Positions 14,049-23,365 of a stretch of DNA of 64,000 nt are shown here, one piece after another. A program made the translations under genes and the position numbers. The first letter of the stretch is position 1; each line of letters starts with the position of its first letter. The notes under the pieces were generated by a model. It ran no database searches and had not been told where the DNA came from. It saw only the letters and a program-made list of their open reading frames with translations. The DNA is from an uncultured Lachnospiraceae bacterium (lineage in GTDB: Bacteria > Bacillota > Clostridia > Lachnospirales > Lachnospiraceae), in the NCBI GenBank assembly GCA_900542015.1, contig UQLY01000008.1, positions 62,001-126,000 of the forward strand, in the 5' to 3' direction.

Positions 14049-14672
14049 CTATAGAATCTGCTCCAAAAAACGGCACATTGCTTCCGCCAGATTTTTATGT
14101 CCTTCCTTATTCAGATGTTCCCTGTCCGCGTCATCTGCTACCGCATATTGGGAAGCATCCAGAAAATAAGCGCCCTTCTCTTCGGCAATCCTTTGATATA
14201 CCTGCGAAAGCTCCTTTGAAGTCTGTACGGAGCGCTCATTGAACTCAGGATCAAAACCTTCCTCCCATACTCCGTCCCCAAGCGCGATGGGAGAAACCAA
14301 CAAAATCCTGCATGCGGGCGCTTTACTGCGGACCTGATCAATCAAAAGCTCTATCCCCTTGCCGATCACTCCTGCACACGCATCATAAATAGTCTTACAG
14401 TCATTGGTTCCAAGCATTAAAATGACCATATCAACAGGCGCATGAGTTTCCATGATAACAGGCAGCATTTCCGATCCTTTTCTTCCCATCCGGAAAGGGT
14501 CCCCAAAAACAGTAGTCCTGCCGCATAGTCCTTCTTCTATGATCCGGTATCCCTTTTTATGGACCGCATCATTTAATATGCCTGTCCATCTCTCATTCCA
14601 TGCGTATCTTTCATCCGTTCCCGGTATCAATCCATATGTATTAGAATCTCCAAAGCATAAAATCTGCTTCAT
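14049..14672 (-). CDS. SGNH/GDSL-family hydrolase
   Basis: The 207-residue esterase-type protein shows block I FGDSNTYG with Ser10, block III GTNDCK, and a C-terminal Asp/His block DREHLNKEGH. It has no signal peptide, so acts in the cytoplasm. Related proteins hydrolyse aryl or acetyl esters. It begins downstream of the C39-like protease gene and ends 9 nt before the aminotransferase, suggesting one transcript. Confidence 0.85.
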   Translation of the reverse strand: MKQILCFGDSNTYGLIPGTDERYAWNERWTGILNDAVHKKGYRIIEEGLCGRTTVFGDPFRMGRKGSEMLPVIMETHAPVDMVILMLGTNDCKTIYDACAGVIGKGIELLIDQVRSKAPACRILLVSPIALGDGVWEEGFDPEFNERSVQTSKELSQVYQRIAEEKGAYFLDASQYAVADDADREHLNKEGHKNLAEAMCRFLEQIL

Positions 14673-14708
14673 AAATATCTATCCGTCCTCTTTTTCATAT
14701 TCTGGTAA

Positions 14709-15329
14709 TCAAATAAAGTATTCGATGGTCTTATCCGCAGTCAGTCTGGTATTTTCGTTAAATAAATGGACTGCTTCCCTTCCTTCCATAGGACCCAGAG
14801 AGTAAATTTCAAGCGACTCTTTGTTAAAATAGCTTTCCGGCACTACTCTGTTATAGGTAAAAGGGTGTTTTTCATCCATTAAAATATCCTTTTGCCGAAA
14901 CGGCTCATCCCGGTAATAAGGATCGAACATATAAATTTTACCGTCCGCCTCACCGGTCAACAGTACGTAATGTGCCTCATCATAAAACAACCGCACCACC
15001 ACAGCGCCTTTATGACGAAGCGCCTCATTGATCTCACTTCCGCCGCCCACATATACATTCCTTCCCGACAAATAGCGGCTGCTTACCGGCAGTTGTCCGA
15101 TCTTTCCAAACCCGTTAAGCCAGTTGCTTAAAAACATCATAGCTGCCGTAGAAGTTCCGCTTTTTCCGGGAACTCCCTCCGCATTATAGCAATCCAGGCA
15201 ATATAACATGATATTGCGTATGACCTCCGGCGGGATATCCTCCCTTGGAAACAGGAAACTGATGGCATTCAGCATTGCCGTTGGACCACAGTCAAATTCT
15301 GATAGTTGATAGTGCAGTGGATTTTTCAT
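14709..15329 (-). CDS. C39-like papain-fold cysteine peptidase family protein
   Basis: The 206-residue protein begins with YQLSEFDCGPTAMLNA, the active-site block of C39-like peptidases with Cys14. A histidine follows in EAHYVLLTG and an aspartate in YMFDPYYRDE, completing a plausible Cys-His-Asp triad. No signal peptide or ABC exporter domain is attached, so this is the stand-alone C39_2 type. The substrate is unknown. No bacteriocin precursor is visible nearby. Confidence 0.75.
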   Translation of the reverse strand: MKNPLHYQLSEFDCGPTAMLNAISFLFPREDIPPEVIRNIMLYCLDCYNAEGVPGKSGTSTAAMMFLSNWLNGFGKIGQLPVSSRYLSGRNVYVGGGSEINEALRHKGAVVVRLFYDEAHYVLLTGEADGKIYMFDPYYRDEPFRQKDILMDEKHPFTYNRVVPESYFNKESLEIYSLGPMEGREAVHLFNENTRLTADKTIEYFI

Positions 15330-15542
15330 AAAAATATATCCTTCCTTCTTTTGTCGATCTATTTAATTTACTATTTCAGATATTCGTTTATGATCAGATT
15401 TCTTTATGACGATACGCAAAATAATTCACGCTTCCGTCATCCCTACTTTGCCCACCTTTTTAGTATGATATATTTTAGAAATCATACTACTCCTGCCGCC
15501 GTCTGTCAACCGGATTCATCCCATAAAATACCATTTCCTGTA

Positions 15543-16676
15543 TCAATATTCCATGGTCAACAGCTTGCTTACAAGCTCCGCTCCCCGCTTCAGATCTTCT
15601 GTCATCGTATATTCTTTTATGGAATGTACCTGATACATGCCGCAGGATAAAACAATGCCGCGGATGCCATTTTTCACAAAAACATTATTATCGCTTCCTC
15701 CAAAAGTATCCACAAGCTCACAGGATATATCCAGTTCCCTGCATGCCATGACAAATCTTTGTACGACCGGCTCATTTTCCCCGATCTTATATGCCTCGAT
15801 ATTGATCGTTGTTTCCAACATAAACTGGGCACCGGTTCCTTCCAGCGTTTCAGAAAAAATTTGCCTTATATCCTCTATGCTCTGCAATGCCTTTTCATGA
15901 GAAAAGCTGCGTACTTCTCCTTGACAACTGCAGCATTCCGGCACGATATTGGACATGGTTCCTCCCGAAATCGTCCCTATGTTCAGCGTGGTTTCCTCAT
16001 CCGGATGCCCCTGCTTTATTTTTGCCACCGCGCTGCTCATCAGGGCTATGGCGTGAATGCCTTTTTCCGGCTCGAATCCCGCATGTGCCGCCTTACCTTG
16101 TACGGTTATGCCAAAAGAGATAATGGAAGGCGCACGGAGCGCGGCTTTCCCGATGGCGCCGCTTAAATCCAGAACATAAGCTTCCTTTGATTTGATCCGG
16201 CTAAAGTCAAAAGCCTTTGTTCCTTGATCATACAACTCTTCTGCTATAGGGAAAAGCACTTCTATATCCCGATGGGCGATGCCCGCTTCCTGAATGCTTC
16301 TGATTCCTTCCAGAATCTCTACAATGCCTGCCGCGTCATCTGCGCCCAGCACCGTTTCCCCTTGGGAAGTAACCTTTCCATCCGCATGAAAAACCGCCTT
16401 CTTCCCTGCTCCCGGCTGTACGGTATCCATGTGCGCCGCCAGCAAAACCGGTTCTCCGGACAGCGTTCCCTTTAAAAAGCCGTATACATTTCCTGCATTG
16501 CCGCCATAAGCCTCTCCCGCCTTATCCTCTTTTACCGAAAATCCCAGCTCTTTTAATTTTCCAATTAAACAATCCGCCATCTCCCGTTCCCGGAAGCTGA
16601 CGGAATCAATGGCTGTCAATTCTGAAAACTCTTGTCTGATACGTTCCGTATTGATTGTAATCGGCTTGCTGCTCAT
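15543..16676 (-). CDS. M20-family peptidase (peptidase T-like)
   Basis: A dinuclear zinc aminopeptidase of the M20 family. Metal-site blocks AAHMDTVQPG, GADDAAGIVEIL and PIAEELYDQG are present, followed by a dimerisation domain starting near HAGFEPEKG and a final His (MYQVHSIKEYT). ATG 16676 with GAAGGAA upstream gives 377 residues, normal for PepT-like enzymes; an ATG at 16703 is an alternative. It sits 58 nt after mnmA. Confidence 0.87.
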   Translation of the reverse strand: MSSKPITINTERIRQEFSELTAIDSVSFREREMADCLIGKLKELGFSVKEDKAGEAYGGNAGNVYGFLKGTLSGEPVLLAAHMDTVQPGAGKKAVFHADGKVTSQGETVLGADDAAGIVEILEGIRSIQEAGIAHRDIEVLFPIAEELYDQGTKAFDFSRIKSKEAYVLDLSGAIGKAALRAPSIISFGITVQGKAAHAGFEPEKGIHAIALMSSAVAKIKQGHPDEETTLNIGTISGGTMSNIVPECCSCQGEVRSFSHEKALQSIEDIRQIFSETLEGTGAQFMLETTINIEAYKIGENEPVVQRFVMACRELDISCELVDTFGGSDNNVFVKNGIRGIVLSCGMYQVHSIKEYTMTEDLKRGAELVSKLLTMEY

Positions 16677-16734
16677 GTTTTCCTTCACTTTATTACCTTT
16701 CATTCTTACCCTTTTATTTTTCTTATCGATTCCC

Positions 16735-17814
16735 TTACAGGATCTTCCCGCCGCCGAGCACGATATCCCCGTCATAAAATACAACCGCCTGCCCGCAGGT
16801 AATTCCCCTTTGCGGCTCGTCAAAGGTCACTTTAACCTTATCATCCGTTACCTTTTCGATAACTGCATCAGCTTCCTTTTGCTTATAGCGGATCTTTGCC
16901 TTACAGCGCACAGGCTCTTTTATATCTTCAAAAGCGATCCAGTTTAAATCCGACGCTTCCAGCGTATCATGGAACAGCCTTTCATTTTTACCCAGAACTA
17001 CCGTATTGGTATCCATTCTTTTTTCACATACATATAAAGGCTCCGGAAGCGACAGTCCCAATCCCTTCCTCTGTCCGATGGTATATCTGATAATCCCCTT
17101 ATGGGTCCCCAGTACCGTACCATCCTCGGTTACAAAGTCCCCTTCAGGAAATGTCTTATTACAGTAGGTTTCGATAAAGCGGGCATAATCTCCGTCCGGC
17201 ACAAAGCAGATGTCCTGGCTGTCAGGCTTCCTGGCATTTACAAAGCCCATTTCCTCCGCGATCTCTCTGATCTTAGTCTTGCGGTATTCACCCAGTGGAA
17301 AAAGAGTATGCGCCAGCTGCTCCTGGGTCAGATTATAGAGCACGTAGCTTTGATCCTTGGATTCATCCACGCCCTTTTTTAACAGATAGCGGTCTCTTTC
17401 CGGATCATATTCTATTCTGGCATAATGCCCTGTTACCACATAGTCAAAGGAAAGCTCATACATACGCTGCATCAGCTTTTGAAACTTCATATAACGGTTG
17501 CATTCTATGCAAGGGTTCGGCGTACCGCCTTCCATATAGGTATTGACAAACCGCTCAATGACTTCTTTTTCAAAATCATCGGTAAAATTAAATACATAAA
17601 AAGGCATGCCAAAGGATCTCGCCACATTTCCCGCATCCTCCACATCGCTTAAGGAACAGCAGGTCTTTTCTTTCTCTATGCCGATATCTTCATTATTATA
17701 TAATTTCATAGTGGCTCCGATACACTCATATCCCGCCTTTGTCATCAGATACGCCGCCACACTGGAGTCCACCCCGCCGCTCATGGCAATAATCGCCTTT
17801 TTCTTTTTGTTCAT
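16735..17814 (-). CDS. mnmA: tRNA-uridine 2-sulfurtransferase MnmA
   Basis: MnmA makes 2-thiouridine at position 34 of Lys, Glu and Gln tRNAs using persulfide sulfur that starts from a cysteine desulfurase. The PP-loop SGGVDSS is near residue 10; the catalytic cysteines lie in NPCIECNRY and DSQDICFVPDGDY. ATG 17814 with GAGGG upstream gives 359 residues, the normal length; the ORF extends 26 codons further without homology. It is a downstream user of the nifS-derived sulfur pool. Confidence 0.95.
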   Translation of the reverse strand: MNKKKKAIIAMSGGVDSSVAAYLMTKAGYECIGATMKLYNNEDIGIEKEKTCCSLSDVEDAGNVARSFGMPFYVFNFTDDFEKEVIERFVNTYMEGGTPNPCIECNRYMKFQKLMQRMYELSFDYVVTGHYARIEYDPERDRYLLKKGVDESKDQSYVLYNLTQEQLAHTLFPLGEYRKTKIREIAEEMGFVNARKPDSQDICFVPDGDYARFIETYCNKTFPEGDFVTEDGTVLGTHKGIIRYTIGQRKGLGLSLPEPLYVCEKRMDTNTVVLGKNERLFHDTLEASDLNWIAFEDIKEPVRCKAKIRYKQKEADAVIEKVTDDKVKVTFDEPQRGITCGQAVVFYDGDIVLGGGKIL

Positions 17815-17972
17815 GTCATTCCCTCTGGTCTTAGTTTTTTCATTCCCATCTATCATATCACACTTTTCTATAAAAGTCTCTGACCGCGCCAAGATATTCG
17901 ATACAGATACAATTTCTCAAATGATAAAAAGTTCCCTTTGGCACTTATCATACCATCAGTATTTCCGCAATA

Positions 17973-18014
17973 GAAACAAGCGGATAGAAATGATAAAAGT
18001 TATCATTCATCCGC
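17973..18014 (-). terminator. Terminator of the eno-DUF3793-flavodoxin unit
   Basis: A stem of about 15 pairs (GCGGATgAATGATAA with TTATCATTtctATCCGC) around a 3-nt loop is followed by TTGTTTC on the minus strand, 55 nt after the flavodoxin stop. The 17820-18069 gap holds nothing else I can identify. Confidence 0.7.
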
Positions 18015-18068
18015 CTGCCTCTAATCTCACTATTTCAAATATGGCGCGACCGCGCCTAAGTCAATTTA

Positions 18069-18503
18069 CTATGCCATGCCTGCCAAAGCTCTTCCTAAGT
18101 CCCTGCACTGTTCTGCAACATCTGCATCCGGCGCACCGTTTACGGTTACGCCTTCTCCGTTTACTACGGTTGCGCCTGCTCCGGAAACTCTGTCCTCCCA
18201 ATCGCGCATCCATTCCTGGTTACCCCAGCCGTAAGAGCCGAACAATGCAATCTGCTTTCCGGCGATCTCGCCTTCCAATGCGCTCATAAAAGACTCCATC
18301 TCGGTTTCCTCCAACTGCTCCGCTCCCATGGACGGGCACCCTAAAGCGAAAGCCTTAGCTGCTTTCAGATCATTTACATCCGCCGCGCTTACCGGCAGCA
18401 ATACCGGTTCTGCACCTGCTTCCTTTACGCCTTCTGCAACCGATTCAGCCATAGCCGCTGTATTGCCGGTTCCGCTCCAATATATAATTGATACCTGACT
18501 CAT
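18069..18503 (-). CDS. Flavodoxin
   Basis: The 144-residue FMN electron carrier has the phosphate loop WSGTGNTAAMAE at residues 9-20, GCPSMGAEQLEE, and FGSYGWGNQEWM. Flavodoxins replace ferredoxin when iron is scarce. It ends the eno-DUF3793-flavodoxin series, with 56 nt to DUF3793, and a DtxR-type operator sits upstream of eno. That context supports iron-regulated expression, though an internal promoter cannot be excluded. Confidence 0.93.
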   Translation of the reverse strand: MSQVSIIYWSGTGNTAAMAESVAEGVKEAGAEPVLLPVSAADVNDLKAAKAFALGCPSMGAEQLEETEMESFMSALEGEIAGKQIALFGSYGWGNQEWMRDWEDRVSGAGATVVNGEGVTVNGAPDADVAEQCRDLGRALAGMA

Positions 18504-18559
18504 ATGATTTCCTCTCTTTCTTCTCTTTATGCAAAACCGCCGGCACTTTACTCCATGCC

Positions 18560-19147
18560 TTATACTGCGATTTCCTCTATTGTCTTTCCCATGATGACTT
18601 CTCTTACCGCCGTTTCCCGCTCCGCATCAAATCTACAAAACAGCTTTGCGGCTTCCTGCACATTGTGATACACCTTCCAATAGTCCATATATGCAAAGTT
18701 TTTTCCGTCATTTTCAATAAAACCTTTCACATCCGGCAGAGGATAGCCGAGGAATACGCCGATTTCATGGGGGAAGTCTGTTTGCCCATTGCCGTAAAGC
18801 CTGATTCTTTTTGACAGCTTCTTGATAAGTTCCCCGGTATCCTCTTCTAAATACCCGTATTCCTTCAGGAATTTTCGCACCGTTTCCGATTGCAGATATG
18901 CGAAAAGTTCCTTTTCCCGATACAGATACAAAACCACTTTGTCTCCTTTTACGCTCAGGAATCGGCAGGAGATATCTGTTCCCTTTAATAAAGCTCTGAT
19001 CCCGACGGCTTCCTTTTTACTCAGGGTCAAAATATTTGCCATTGCCAGTTTTTTCATCAACGGCGCGCAGTGCATTGCCATAAGCAAGGCGAGGTTGCTT
19101 TCCCTGCTGCCCGAATTCCTGATGGCGATCATTTCCTGTATAGGCAT
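18560..19147 (-). CDS. DUF3793 family protein
   Basis: This 195-residue protein has the DUF3793 features: CAPLMKKLAMANILTLSK near residue 27, a charged helix ending ELIKKLSKRI, then EIGVFLGYPLPDVKGFIENDGKN and YWKVY. Its function is not known; the family is often next to flavodoxin genes in Clostridia and has been linked only by context to iron or heme. It starts 13 nt after eno and precedes flavodoxin, fitting an operon. Confidence 0.8.
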   Translation of the reverse strand: MPIQEMIAIRNSGSRESNLALLMAMHCAPLMKKLAMANILTLSKKEAVGIRALLKGTDISCRFLSVKGDKVVLYLYREKELFAYLQSETVRKFLKEYGYLEEDTGELIKKLSKRIRLYGNGQTDFPHEIGVFLGYPLPDVKGFIENDGKNFAYMDYWKVYHNVQEAAKLFCRFDAERETAVREVIMGKTIEEIAV

Positions 19148-19160
19148 ATGCCTTACCGCC

Positions 19161-20562
<1,402 letters not shown>

Positions 20563-20602
20563 CTCTTTCCTTCTTTCTCGGAGTCCACATGATTTGTTCT
20601 CT

Positions 20603-20626
20603 TTTAGTTAGTTTTATCTAACTAAA
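20603..20626 (-). promoter_or_regulatory. DtxR-type operator upstream of eno-DUF3793-flavodoxin
   Basis: A perfect 9-6-9 palindrome (TTTAGTTAG-N6-CTAACTAAA). Its core AGTTAG-N6-CTAACT is identical in layout to the site on the feo promoter (30200-30217). On the minus strand it overlaps the -10 region of a plausible promoter (TTGAGT at 20640-20635). The half-site resembles the TTAGGTTAG halves bound by DtxR/IdeR proteins; a DtxR-family gene lies at 30.4 kb. Confidence 0.65.
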
Positions 20627-20647
20627 GTTGTATTACTCAAACTATAT

Positions 20648-20698
20648 AAAAAAAGCAATACCCTCTATTGATATCTTTTCTCAATAAAGGGTATTGCT
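20648..20698 (-). terminator. Intrinsic terminator of the P-type ATPase operon
   Basis: A 17-bp stem beginning AGCAATACCC and ending GGGTATTGCT, with a 9-nt loop GAAAAGATA, is followed by seven U on the minus strand, 6 nt after the ATPase stop. The upper stem and loop repeat the element at 23313-23337 almost exactly. Confidence 0.9.
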
Positions 20699-20703
20699 CA
20701 CTC

Positions 20704-22821
20704 CTATTCCATTTCCGTTTTCTTTTCCGTTTCTGCATCCGGCAACAGGTTTCCCATGCTTTTTAAACTGATGGCAATGGTCGAGGTATTGTGTAAAAGA
20801 GCCGACGTCGTCGGTTGTATAACGCCCGCGACCCCAAGCAGGATCAGCAGGGAATTGATACCGACAATCCTGATATAATTTTGATGAATCCGCTTTACCA
20901 TCCTTTGGCTGATTTTTCTCAGCGAAAGAAGCTCGTACAAATTGTCCGCTTCTATGGTAATATCGGCGACCTCTCTGGCGATCTGCGCGCCGTCGCTGAT
21001 GGCGATTCCCACGTCTGCCGCGGACAACGCCGGCGAATCGTTGACGCCGTCTCCGATCATAATGACCTTCCTGCCCTGCTCGTGCTCTTTATTTACAAAA
21101 GCAGCTTTGTCCTCGGGCAGCACTTCCGAATAATACTCATCCGTGCCGACCCTTTTCGCCACTTCCGACGCAGTTTTCTCGCTGTCGCCTGTCATCATGA
21201 CGATTTTGGAAATCCCGCTTTGCTTAAGCCCCCGGATTACCGCCGCCGCTTCCTCCCGGATGGGATCGGAAATACAGATAACCGCGGCAAGCTCGCCCTC
21301 TATGGCAAGATAAAGCTGGGAATATTCTCCCGAAAGGCTTTGGAACCGCTCCTGCATACCTGCGGGCACTCTGCATTTTTCATCTTCAAAGACAAAGTGA
21401 TAGCTTCCGATTACCACCCGTTTTCCTTCTATCTGCGAAGAAATACCGTGCGCGACAATGTACTCCACCTTAGAGTGCTTCTCTTCATGGATCAGCCCTT
21501 TTTCCTTTGCGGCATTGACGACGGCATTCGCCATGGAATGGGGAAAATGCTCTTCCAGGCACGCGGCTATCCTTAGCATTTCGTCTTCGCTTTCCTCCCG
21601 GAACGAAACGACCTTTGCCACAACGGGCTGCGCTTTCGTCAACGTACCGGTTTTATCAAATACGATCGTATCCGCTTCCGCCGCCTGCTCCAAAAACTTT
21701 CCGCCCTTGACCGTTATCCGCCGCCTGTTCGCCTCCCGGATCGCCGCCAGCACCGTAATCGGCATGGCAAGCTTGAGCGCGCAGGAAAAATCAACCATCA
21801 ATACGGACAGCGCCTTGGTCGTGTTCCGGGTAAACAGATAAACAAGCCCGGTGCCAAGCAGGGTATAGGGTACCAGGCGGTCTGCCAGATGCCCGGCTCT
21901 GCTCTCTACGGCTGATTTCAGTTTTTCGGTGCCTTCGATCATCGTCACGATCTTCTCATATCTGGTGGCGCCCGAAACCTCCTTTACCCGTATTGTCAGT
22001 TCTCCTTCCTCCAATACGGTACCCGCATAGACATATCCGTCCTTCTTCTTTTCCACCGGCAGGGACTCCCCTGTCAAGGAGGATTGGTTGACCATTCCCT
22101 CTCCCCCTTCGACAACGCCGTCGAAGGGAATCACATTTCCCATACGAACGACAATCAGATCTCCGGCGGCAATCCTGTCCGCGTCAACAGGCGTCTCTTT
22201 TCCGTCCGAAAGCATCCAGACCTTCGTCACATTCAAAGACATACTGCGGGCAAGATCCCTCACCGATTTTTTGTGAGTCCATTCCTCCAGTATTTCTCCT
22301 ACGTCAAGCAAAAACATGACGGAACCCGCCGTTCCCATATCCCGCCTGATAACCGACACGCCGATCGCCACGCCGTCTAAAAGCGCAACTTCTATTTTCC
22401 CTTTGGCAAGGCAGCGCAGCCCCTTCCAGATATATTTGACCGATTTGATTACCGTTACGGCGCATCTGACCGGATAAGGCAGAAACACCCTGCTGCCGGC
22501 GCGCGTCAGCACCCTGACCGCCAGTTTATCAAGATACTCTCTGTTTGTTTTCCTGCCGGACAGTTCAATGACCGAATCCGGGGGCTCCGTCTTTTCATAG
22601 GAAAACGCCTGCAGCGCCTGCAAAAGCTCCATTCTTTTCTCCCGTCCGCCAAAATAGCGGATGACCGCGTCCCCGGTCCGCTCATAGACCTTTGCACTTA
22701 TGACACCGCCGCAATTTTCCAGATAATATTGCAGCGTATCGGCTTCCCGGTCCGTCATATGCGCCGAAACCGCATGAATCCTGATTCGCCCTTCTATCTC
22801 ATGCAAAATCCGAAATCTCAT
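20704..22821 (-). CDS. P1B-like heavy-metal transporting P-type ATPase without CPC motif
   Basis: The 705-residue pump has the actuator TGES (250-253), phosphorylation site DKTGT (389-393), the TGD motif (MMTGDSEKT) and the hinge GDGVNDSPAL. The N-terminal 75 residues resemble a degenerate HMA-like fold (GRIRIHA, VYERTGDAVIRY) without CxxC. The membrane metal site is SCALKLAMP (346-354) instead of CPC or SPC, so the ion specificity is unclear; iron or manganese export is plausible from the iron-gene context. DUF6110 and a tiny membrane protein precede it. Confidence 0.85.
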   Translation of the reverse strand: MRFRILHEIEGRIRIHAVSAHMTDREADTLQYYLENCGGVISAKVYERTGDAVIRYFGGREKRMELLQALQAFSYEKTEPPDSVIELSGRKTNREYLDKLAVRVLTRAGSRVFLPYPVRCAVTVIKSVKYIWKGLRCLAKGKIEVALLDGVAIGVSVIRRDMGTAGSVMFLLDVGEILEEWTHKKSVRDLARSMSLNVTKVWMLSDGKETPVDADRIAAGDLIVVRMGNVIPFDGVVEGGEGMVNQSSLTGESLPVEKKKDGYVYAGTVLEEGELTIRVKEVSGATRYEKIVTMIEGTEKLKSAVESRAGHLADRLVPYTLLGTGLVYLFTRNTTKALSVLMVDFSCALKLAMPITVLAAIREANRRRITVKGGKFLEQAAEADTIVFDKTGTLTKAQPVVAKVVSFREESEDEMLRIAACLEEHFPHSMANAVVNAAKEKGLIHEEKHSKVEYIVAHGISSQIEGKRVVIGSYHFVFEDEKCRVPAGMQERFQSLSGEYSQLYLAIEGELAAVICISDPIREEAAAVIRGLKQSGISKIVMMTGDSEKTASEVAKRVGTDEYYSEVLPEDKAAFVNKEHEQGRKVIMIGDGVNDSPALSAADVGIAISDGAQIAREVADITIEADNLYELLSLRKISQRMVKRIHQNYIRIVGINSLLILLGVAGVIQPTTSALLHNTSTIAISLKSMGNLLPDAETEKKTEME

Positions 22822-22851
22822 TTTTTACAGTCCTTCCAAAATTCCGGTGCT

Positions 22852-23148
22852 TTATTCCGCGCCCTGTTCCGCCTGCGCGCCCGCGCCTTCATCCTCATAT
22901 TCTTTTTCCGCCTCGGCGCGCGCTTCATTGATCTGCTGCGCTTCCGCATAAATATCTCCTGCGTTTTCCTGAATATTCGTAACCGTCTTCATCACGCATT
23001 CCTTCGCGCGCAGCGCCGCCGCCGTGCAGTGCGTATATACCTTTTTTGCATCCTTTCCGGACAGGATCTTGATCCCCGCCGTACCAAACAGCACGCCCGC
23101 TGCAAAAATTCCCGTTTTCTTTCCGTCAAATTTCTTCAAAAAATTCAT
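22852..23148 (-). CDS. DUF6110 family protein
   Basis: The 98-residue protein has a short basic start, a glycine-rich hydrophobic segment (GIFAAGVLFGTAGIKILSG, residues 13-31), then a long helix (KKVYTHCTAAALRAKECVMKTV) and an acidic Ala/Glu-rich tail. It resembles YtxH-like single-pass proteins; I associate it with DUF6110, seen next to metal P-type ATPases in Lachnospiraceae. Function unknown. It ends 30 nt before the ATPase gene. Confidence 0.7.
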   Translation of the reverse strand: MNFLKKFDGKKTGIFAAGVLFGTAGIKILSGKDAKKVYTHCTAAALRAKECVMKTVTNIQENAGDIYAEAQQINEARAEAEKEYEDEGAGAQAEQGAE

Positions 23149-23168
23149 GATTTTACGGCCTCCGTATC

Positions 23169-23249
23169 CTATTGATGTTTATATCCGGTATAGATTGCCA
23201 TCAGCATACAGACGACGGCAGCCCATGCCCAAAATTTGTGTTTTTCCAT
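23169..23249 (-). CDS. Tiny single-pass membrane protein (26 aa)
   Basis: An ATG at 23249 with a strong AAGGAGG site opens a 26-codon frame: KHKFWAWAAVVCMLMAIYTG forms one membrane segment, followed by YKHQ. It lies 20 nt before the DUF6110 gene in the same orientation. The pattern matches small Lachnospiraceae proteins I tentatively place in DUF6219. It is likely the first gene of the P-type ATPase operon. Confidence 0.65.
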   Translation of the reverse strand: MEKHKFWAWAAVVCMLMAIYTGYKHQ

Positions 23250-23312
23250 CTGACATTCCTCCTTGAACATTCAGTATAGTCTTCCGGCGGGCACACTTCT
23301 ATCCTTTTTTCG

Positions 23313-23337
23313 CTTATTGATATTTTTTCTCAATAAG
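23313..23337 (-). promoter_or_regulatory. Fur-like inverted repeat upstream of the P-type ATPase operon
   Basis: CTTATTGA and TCAATAAG form a perfect 8-bp inverted repeat with a 9-nt centre. The inner 15-mer TGAGAAAAAATATCA matches the 7-1-7 Fur box (TGATAAT-N-ATTATCA) at about 11 of 14 positions. A nearly identical copy forms the top of the ATPase terminator at 20.67 kb. It could be an operator or simply a weak terminator hairpin of the upstream ABC permease gene, although no U-run follows. Confidence 0.4.
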
Positions 23338-23365
23338 TATCTTCCCTTTCCGCTTTTTTGCTGCC

